Of a DNA stretch of 64,000 nucleotides, positions 57,531 to 64,000 are shown piece after piece (within the stretch, counting starts at the first letter, position 1; each line of letters begins with the position of its first letter). Below the pieces are notes generated by a model. It searched no databases. It saw nothing but the letters and a program-made list of their open reading frames with translations, and was not told the DNA's origin. Source of the DNA: Lepus europaeus (taxonomy: Eukaryota; Chordata; Mammalia; Lagomorpha; Leporidae); assembly GCF_033115175.1 (NCBI RefSeq), contig NW_026909534.1, forward strand, positions 581,701-645,700. The letters are read 5' to 3'. Both the position numbers and the translations under genes were made by a program.

Positions 57531-58041
57531 TACATACTTGAAGGGCTTCAATAAAATAGGTCAGAAGTTTTCCAAGAACCGGGATGGGAAAGTAGTCCTG
57601 ATGACCTTTCAAGGTCACCCTTTTTTCAATGCTTGTGAGTGTTTCAGACATCCTAGAAATGGTTCTGAAGGCACTGGCAGACATCGTTTTTATTCCTCAA
57701 CACAATCCTGTGAAGTGTATCCTTATTTTGCAGGTAAGAAAACAGGTTTAGAAAGGTTATAGTCCCCTCCACCACCCCAGAACACCACCCCAGAATGCCA
57801 TATCACCCTGGGGCAGGATTCTAGTATGAGCCACACACACAGAGCTTTGGGTCCAGAGGGCCTGGCAAATGGGGTCCATACTGGTCTATGAACCAGATGT
57901 GAGGGGCCATCCAGTTGTGGGATTTTTGTACAGAGATGAGACACCAAAGCCTTTAACAGGAAGTATTTATTATTATTTATGCCAGCATAAGGCCCAGGTG
58001 GATTTTTATCCAAAAGCCTGAGATCCAAAGAAAGAGGGGTA
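57531..58041. other. Unclassified sequence with MIR fragment
   Basis: MIR-like at about 57,695-57,765 ('acacaatcctgtgaagtg', 'ttttgcaggtaagaaaac'). The rest is not recognised. Confidence 0.5.
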
Positions 58042-58320
58042 TTTTCTCTCTTTTTTTTTTTTGTTCTTAAGATTTATTTATTTATTTGAAAGTCAGAGTT
58101 ACACAGAGAGAGAAGGAGAGGCAGAGAGAGAGAGAGAAGTCTTCCATTCGCTGGTTCATTCCCTAGATGGCCAGAATGGCTGGAGCTGCACCGATCTGAA
58201 GCCAGGAGCCAGGAGCTTCCTCCAGGTCTCCCACAGAGTGCAGGGGCCTAAGGACTTGGGCCATCTTCTACTGCTTACCCAGGCCATAACAGAGAGCTGG
58301 ATGGGAGGTAGAGCAGAGGT
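58042..58320 (-). mobile_element. CSINE, 5' end missing
   Basis: Starts with a T run and a GA-rich tract, ends at 'gggaggtagagcagaggtc', without the expected head complement (GCTGGC...). Confidence 0.88.
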
Positions 58321-58449
58321 CTTTTTAGTCATGCAGCCAAACACAGCTTCTCCAGTCTGCTACTGATAGAAGGTCCCACGAGGCTCAGCCATTGCAACTT
58401 TGTGAACTTCTATCACCAAAAGAGCCCTCAGAAGGATGCCTGAACAGTT

Positions 58450-58645
58450 CAGGATCTAGAATAAATTCCCCACAATCTAAGGAATACCTCCCTCTCATCA
58501 TCTTCCTGAGAAATAGACTCAAGTATACATTGACTGGAGAGGAGGTAAAGAAGAAATGTATTTGGTGTTGGATCAGAATCAGCAGCAAGGTTCAAACTGA
58601 TGTGGCATACCTTACTGGATTCATGGATATGTGTGATATGGAACA
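58450..58645 (+). pseudogene. RPS4XP: RPS4 processed pseudogene fragment
   Basis: Ribosomal protein eS4 remnant. The open frame 58,392-58,694 contains LPLIIFLRNRLKYTLTGEEV (58,485-58,544) and GFMDM (about 58,618-58,632), which match the eS4 N-terminal half in order. Between them the IKIDGKVRTD-type segment reads RISSKVQTD. Upstream sequence from about 58,450 ('aattccccacaatctaaggaa') still resembles the preceding codons. The first approximately 35 codons and the C-terminal two-thirds are not recognisable. No intron. The frame continues to a stop at 58,692, but the last 15 or so residues no longer match. Confidence 0.85.
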
Positions 58646-58994
58646 AACATCAGCATTAAGAAGACAGGTTTCTCATGAAAGATCAGTGGAGTAGCCAATA
58701 ATTTCCAGAACTCTGAAAAATAACAGATGTGTGAAATTGCTGATGGAGATAAAACAAGAGAAAAAAATAATTATATGAGACTCAATGAACTGGTAAAATT
58801 TATTACAATTTGAAACACTGATGTGTCTGAAAAATATGAACAAAATTTTTTATTTCAAGTGTCTCAGACTTTTGAACTTTGTGCCTAGTACCTGTCAGAA
58901 TTCTATAGAAGAAGAATTCCTAATGAGCTATTGTTGGCCTGATGCTTAGAGATTACGGCTCTCATCTGCAGAAGTCATGTTTAGTGATGGACTC
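58646..58994. other. Unclassified sequence
   Basis: Nothing certain. It may hold decayed eS4 retrocopy sequence. Confidence 0.4.
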
Positions 58995-59700
58995 CAGGTT
59001 TTCATTAAAGAGCAAAGTTACAGAGAGAAAAAGAGGCAGATCTATCTGCTGATTCACTCCCCAAGTCGTCAGGAGTGCAGTGTCTGTGCTGCGCAAAAGA
59101 CAAAAACCTGTGGGGGAGGCTGAATCTGGAGAGGCCTAGAGGAACTTCCTGAGCCTGCCTCGAATTTGAAAACCTGTCTTTAAGTCTCAAATCCCTGGTG
59201 GCAAACACCCCAGCCCCAGGGTGCTTTTGCCTAAGGATCATTAACGTGGTATAATAGGAGTGGCTAAGACCCTTTTGCATCACAACACCCCACCCCTTAC
59301 CGCATCCACTCATCTGCTCTGTACCATCCACTCTGTACCTCAGCTGTATATACGCCTCCTTTTTACAATAAAGTGAGACCCTGCTTTGACTGGGCTCCAC
59401 ACCGCGCCTGATTGTCCGCCAGTGGCGCACTTCCCCTCCTTGGCCAAGGCAAGCTGTGGGCAGCCTGCCTAATTCTCTGGTGGTGATGAGGAAGAGTCAC
59501 TGCATAAATCTGGAACTTCAGCTGGATCTAACATGAGTAGCAGAGACACAACCACCTGAGGTATCATCCGCTGCTTCCTGGGCACATTCACTGGAACCTG
59601 GACCCTAACCAGGACTTGACTGACACTCTAATATGGGATGCATGTGTCCCAAGTAACACCTTCATCTGCTGCTTCATGATGCCTGTCCTCTGGAGGAGCT
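58995..59700 (-). mobile_element. Old CSINE split by an LTR
   Basis: The tail/CT part at 58,995-59,066 ('gcaaagttacagagagaaa', 'tgctgattcactcccc') and a decayed 5' part at about 59,500-59,700 ('atcatccgctgcttcc', 'ccaggacttgactgacac', 'taatatgggatgcatg') bracket the LTR at about 59,080-59,430. Confidence 0.6.
59080..59430 (+). mobile_element. Solo LTR (approximate ends)
   Basis: Looks like U3-R-U5: a TATA-like 'ctgtatatacg' at about 59,344, AATAAA in 'tacaataaagtgag' at about 59,368 and a GC-rich U5 to about 59,430. 'TGGCGCActtcc' at about 59,423 resembles the first bases of a tRNA-Lys-type primer site. The exact TG/CA ends were not fixed. Confidence 0.6.
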
Positions 59701-61063
59701 CCTACTAGGTACCTCGCTATGGCAAGATTTTACCAAAGTCAAACTACAAATCTTGCTATCCTGATACCAGGTCCATCTGAATCTGGATGTTGACCTGATC
59801 TTTCACACAGAACTGTTCATAGCAGTTTCTGAAATGTAAAAATAAGCAGATTTTTGAGTGCCTTTATGTGGCTCTGAAGTAGCCAGGCATTCCCAAAGAT
59901 TAAAGCCAGGAATCAAATCTGGGGCAGAACAACTCAGGTGGAGAGCCTCCCCAAGATTTTAGTTTAATGAAAATAGGAGGGTGGTTGCTAATTCCTCAAG
60001 GGAGTTTAGGAGAAAAGCATCCCTCTGTAAAGTTTTTTTCTGAATCCACAGTTCAGGAAAATGTCAAACCAAGATATACCAAATGCATCAAAGATTGTAC
60101 AAGTTGAATAGAGACAGAAAATAAGGATGGAGGGCAAAGGTTCCAAGCCAGGGTGTACTGGGAAAGAAACATGGGGAAAGAATTTCCCTTTGAGGCCAGC
60201 CTGATCAAACAATAAAGCAGAAGGAAAAAGAGCCACGCATTTCTGACAATTCCTCAAATCACAGATGCTAACAAGGATCCTAGTGCCTTTGGAAGGATTC
60301 AAGCCCTGCTTTGTCATGGACAAAATCTGCCAAGAGGACTCTAACCTGCCTTGATGCCATAAACTGCTTCCCCTGCCTCTGCCCTGAAGGCCTTGCAGGA
60401 CACTTCTGCCTTCTCAACAGAGAAGAGCCTGCTGTGGGGACCAAGCATTTGACTTTCACTCCCTATGCCCCAACGTCTAGGGGGGCAAGACTTATGAGCC
60501 TGTCTTACTTGCCCCAAACCCCTCACCACTATGGACACCACTCTAGAGACCACCTTAGCACCTGTCACAGGATTAGCTCCCCTCTCCCCCACACTATGGG
60601 GACTTCTCTTCCATGGATCTCAGTGAAGGAGTTGGTGTTTAGGCAAGGGTGGGGGCTAGGGGTCTAATCTGGTTGCCTTGATGGTGTTCATGGCTCTCAC
60701 TGCTGCCCTGGTCCTAACCACTATGTTGCTGACACTAAGGGTCTATCATCATAGTGATTAGCCCCAGACCCTGAGCCTATCCTGGCCTACATTATGTCCT
60801 GGTATGCTAGACCCAGGAGTGTCAGGTTGGCAGTTGTCAGCAGTGCTCTCCCTGCCACCTGACCTGCTGTTGAACCTGGAAAGACCTTAACACTGTGATG
60901 GAGGGGAGCTTTACAGGCCCTTCCTCGGCTCCTCCATCCTGAGGCTAGAGAGATCCCTTCTCACCAGCCCCTAGCTCTGGCACACATACTAAGGGGACTT
61001 CAGCTCGTGACAGAAGTATTTTGTTTTTAATACACAAAATGCAAGATCAGAATTTTATCAAAA
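59701..61063. other. Unclassified sequence
   Basis: No repeat recognised. A short plus frame at about 60,665-60,761 encodes an uncharged hydrophobic stretch (ALMVFMALTAALVLTTMLLTL) and a stop. The 105-residue minus frame (60,323-60,006) and plus 60,311-60,667 are motif-free. Confidence 0.4.
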
Positions 61064-61375
61064 ATATTGAACAACCCTGACAATGGTCACGCCATTTTAA
61101 CTACCCCAGCACCATCTTAGGCAACTCTAGTAAAACATTTCCTGGAATTTGGGCCGAAACCATAAGTCACGGGCAGGCAGCTGCGGTTTGAGATAACGGC
61201 ACCAGATAAACAGGAACAGGCATGGGAAGCACCCAACCGCCCCTTATCTGTGGGTCCGGGCAGACGGCAAAAGTATGCAAGGTATTTTCTGCATGCCCCC
61301 ACCCCATTGTCTTATCGAAACCCTGTAACCACGCTTCCTCTGCTTCTGTATTCCCTGCTTCTGCAATCTCCCAGG

Positions 61376-61382
61376 TATATAA
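61376..61382 (+). promoter_or_regulatory. TATA box of solo LTR
   Basis: 'tatataa', about 90 bases before the AATAAA at 61,467, the expected U3/R spacing. An octamer-like 'atttgcat' lies downstream at about 61,484. Confidence 0.7.
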
Positions 61383-61466
61383 GTGCCCCCCAGACACTAC
61401 TACGCACGCCTCTCTCCTGCCTCCCACTGAGTCGGGTCTGGAGACGGCGTCCGCGAGCGCTCGTGA

Positions 61467-61472
61467 AATAAA
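61467..61472 (+). terminator. Poly(A) signal of solo LTR
   Basis: AATAAA followed by GT-rich 'ttgtctggtctg', a normal cleavage context. Confidence 0.75.
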
Positions 61473-61565
61473 GCCGCCTCTTGCATTTGCATTGTCTGGT
61501 CTGAGGATTTTTGAGTCTGGGGTCGCGATCTAAAGGACCCAGCGGGGATTAGGGTCCTTCAATAT

Positions 61566-62584
61566 GAAAATGCAGGTGGGCTCCTGTCTCAGAAGCCCCA
61601 CCTTGAGTGTCAGCTACAAAAAAGGGCAGAGCAAAGGCCTGATTCTGGGGAAGCCTCTGCCCACTAAGGAGTGGTTTCCCAAGAGGAAACCAGGATGCCA
61701 TTTTCCTCTCTGGGGAAATGAGGAGAGCTGGAGCCACAGAGGACAATGTGAACCCACAGTCAGCACCTCTGTGCTGGCCCAGCTATGGGACAGATGGAGA
61801 TGAGAAGCCCATAGCATGGGGGATGGGGCTCAGGGCCCTTAAAGAGAGTGGTGGGAATCCCTGCTGGCTTCCCTTTATCTGCTGCTGGGACAGCAAATGG
61901 GATGGCTGTGCAGGGCAGTAGTGAGTCCAGCACCACACCCTTCCTGCTTGTAACACTAGTACCTGGTCCAAGTTCAGGATCAGGTTGAGCCTCTGGGAGC
62001 AGATGGTCAGTGGGTGAGCAGGCAGGGCGCAGCACTACAGGAGAAAACTGAGCAGCTTTATCTGTTCCCTCTGTTCCCTTTGCATAGAGCAGAGATTTGT
62101 CCTCACTTTATTGCTTATTTGTCCTCATCTTATTGCTTTGTCTGTGCTGTAGGAAGAACTACAAAGTTGCTTTCTATAATGTATATGATATATATTCCTG
62201 ATGTGTTTGAAAGACTTCAAGGATTTAGAAAGAATAATTAGAAATTTAATAACTTGTTATTTACATAATTATAGAACAATCATGATAATCTAGTTAAATA
62301 TACATATATATTACATATATTATTTGTTTTTGTTTTTTATTTTTCTCTTTACATTTTATTTGTATTTCCAAAAGGATGAAAAAATAACATTGTTATAATC
62401 TTTTAATAGCATTAGTCCACTCTTTCATAAAATGTCTAATTATAAGTGGGCCAGATGCAAGTATTTGGGAATTTTAGGTCTATGAACCCATAAGTAAAAA
62501 TCTACAACTGAAATCATTACAGCTTAACTGTGAATGTTCTCATATAATATCTCTATAAACTAGAGGTTGACATCAGGAAAACTC
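61566..62584. other. Unclassified sequence
   Basis: Moderate GC to about 62,060, then AT-rich. No repeat or gene recognised. Confidence 0.5.
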
Positions 62585-62644
62585 TTTCTTTAGAAGATTT
62601 ATTTATTTGTTTGTTTATTGAAGAGTCATTTATTTGAAGAGCAG

Positions 62645-62686
<42 letters not shown>

Positions 62687-63212
62687 AGATTGATTTTCTA
62701 TCTGCTGGTTCAGTCCCCAAATGGTCCCAATAAATGGAGACGGTACTTGGGCCATCATCTGCTGCTTTTCCCAGGCCATTAGCAGGGAGCTGGATTAGAA
62801 GTGAAGCAGCTGGGGCTGGCACTGTGGCATAGCAGGTAAAGCCCCTGCCTGCAGTGCCAGCATCCCATTTGGGTGCTGGTTAGAGTCCTGGCTGCCCCAC
62901 TTCTGATCCAGCCTTCTGCTATGGCCTGGGAAAGCAGTGGAAGATAACAAAGTGCTTGGGCTCCTGCACCTATGTAGGAGACCTGGAAGAAGCTCCTGGC
63001 TACTGGCTTCAGATTCTGTGCACCTCTAGCCATTGCAGCCATATGGGGAGTGAACCAGCAAATGGAATACCTCTCTCTCTCTCTGCCTCTGCCTCTTTAT
63101 AACTCTGCCTTTCAAATAAATAAATAAATATTTAAAAAATAAAAAAAGAAGTGGAGTAGCCAAGACTCTCATATGAGGTGTCTTTGTATGCTATGTCACG
63201 ATGCTGATCTCC
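62585..63212 (-). mobile_element. CSINE host interrupted by another CSINE
   Basis: Minus SINE with a (GA)n run at 62,648-62,684. Its first part stops at 'agaagtgaagcagct' (62,811) and its head resumes at 63,148 ('gaagtggagtagcc' to 'cacgatgctgatctcc'). Confidence 0.88.
62812..63147 (+). mobile_element. CSINE nested in opposite-strand CSINE
   Basis: Full classic copy; host-derived flanks 'gaagtgaagcagct' and 'gaagtggagtagcc' are the diverged target duplication. Confidence 0.93.
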
Positions 63213-63286
63213 CAGGGGAACTTGTAAAAATGTTCCTGTAGCAGGAAGTCTAATTCAGTTTAGAACTTTTAAAATAAAATGCAGAG

Positions 63287-63308
63287 GCTGGCATTGTGGC
63301 ATATGCCT
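63287..63308 (+). mobile_element. CSINE head stub
   Basis: 'gaggctggcattgtggca' only, directly before a minus-strand SINE. Confidence 0.55.
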
Positions 63309-63310
63309 TT

Positions 63311-63622
63311 TGTTTAAGATTTATGTGAAAGGCAGTTACAGAGAGAGGGAGAGATGGAGGGAGAGATCTTCCATCCACTGGCTCACTCTCCACTTGGCCA
63401 CAATGGCCCACTGGGCCAGGCCAAAGCCAGGAGCCAGGAGCTTCTTCTGGATCTCCCACATGGGTGCTGGGGCCCAAGGACTTCCACTGTCTTCTGCTTT
63501 CTAAAACAGATTAGCAAGGAGAGGAATTGTAAGTAGAGCAGCTAGGACTCAAACTGCTGTCCATATGGGATGCCAGCACTGCAGGCAATGTCTTTACCAC
63601 TATGCCACAGCACCAGCTTCAA
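63311..63622 (-). mobile_element. CSINE
   Basis: 'aagatttatgtgaaaggca' to 'ctatgccacagcaccagc'. Part of the core near 63,490 is altered. Confidence 0.9.
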
Positions 63623-63756
63623 TAAATGTCTTAAATAAAATAAAATATAACACAAATACATTACTTAGTAGAAAATGTGTTAAGTTGCCTATCTTACAAA
63701 TAAATCATTCAATATCTAAGTCATATGGACTGAATAAAGGCCCAAGTTGGTTTTTG

Positions 63757-64000
63757 TTTGTTAGTTTTTGACAGGCAGAGTGGACAGAGAGAGAGACAGA
63801 GAGAAAGGTCTTCCTTTTCCATTGGTCCACTCCCTAAATGGCCGCTATGGCCAGCTGCGCTGATCTGAAGCCAGGAGCCAGGTGCTTCTCCTGGTCTCCC
63901 ACGTGGGTGCAGGGCCCAAGCACTTGGGCCATCCTCCACTGCCTTCCCGGGCCACAGCAGAGAGCTGGACTGGAAGAGGAGAAACTGGGACAGAATCTGG
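63757..64000 (-). mobile_element. Young CSINE, cut by window edge
   Basis: Starts 'agtttttgacaggcagag', core conserved to the window end; its 5' head lies beyond. Confidence 0.93.

Larger units (their letters stand above)
61068..61561 (+). mobile_element. Solo LTR with 4-bp target duplication
   Basis: 494 bp, TGAACAACCC...GGGTCCTTCA, an imperfect terminal inverted repeat with perfect outer TGAA/TTCA. It is flanked by ATAT at 61,064-61,067 and 61,562-61,565. The U5-like end ('gggtcgcgatctaaaggac') and 4-bp duplication suggest a class I (gammaretrovirus-like) LTR. No internal viral sequence adjoins it, so it is a product of LTR-LTR recombination. The frames at 61,222-61,533 and 61,427-61,167 are inside it. 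Confidence 0.9.

Noticed and set aside
61222-61533. 103-codon plus frame and its minus partner
   Set aside because: Both lie inside the 494-bp solo LTR across TATA, R and U5.

Overview
This window is nuclear DNA from a lagomorph, most likely a leporid (rabbit or hare). The evidence is about fifty copies of the tRNA-derived C repeat (CSINE), in old and young subtypes and both orientations, together with L1 elements that carry the rabbit-type G-rich 3' UTR. I found no intact, ordinary protein-coding gene. Almost every long reading frame lies in a SINE, an L1, a retroviral remnant or a GC-rich stretch, and is a by-product of composition.

Layout. 1-9.8 kb: dense old and young CSINEs, with antisense L1 ORF2 debris and an old L1 3' UTR. 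9.8-13.4 kb: a repeat-poor block I cannot classify. 13.4-19.5 kb: SINEs, then the 5' half of an L1 (5' UTR-like, ORF1, endonuclease part of ORF2). 19.5-22.3 kb: an antisense class II (betaretrovirus-like) endogenous retrovirus remnant (integrase, env, 3' LTR) broken by an L1 3' UTR. 22.3-27 kb: unclassified sequence, a recent 5'-truncated L1 and SINEs. 27.2-28.6 kb: a PCMTD1 processed pseudogene split by SINEs. 30-39 kb: old L1, a CpG-rich block (32.7-33.7 kb) followed by long unclassified sequence, a chimeric L1 insertion and an RPS24 pseudogene. 40-45 kb: two adjacent L1 copies, the second reaching the 3' end. 45-54 kb: MIR, a mariner-type fragment, a GC-rich block (47.1-47.9 kb), SINEs and a solo LTR. 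54.9-56.0 kb: the strongest CpG-island-like block. 56-64 kb: SINEs, an RPS4 pseudogene fragment, one approximate and one sharply bounded solo LTR, and nested SINEs.

Nothing forms an operon, pathway or defence system, and I saw no convincing undescribed system. The best leads are structural: a perfect 47-bp direct repeat that looks like a templated insertion (13,929/16,045); a SINE with an inverted 5' half (2.3 kb); an L1-L1 chimera inside one target-site duplication (36.8 kb); an L1 whose 5' tip is joined to ORF2 (41.1 kb); a solo LTR with matching ends, 4-bp duplications, TATA box and poly(A) signal (61.1 kb); and three CpG-rich blocks that could be promoters, first exons or dead retrocopies. 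Boundaries are by eye and most are good to about 5-20 bases.
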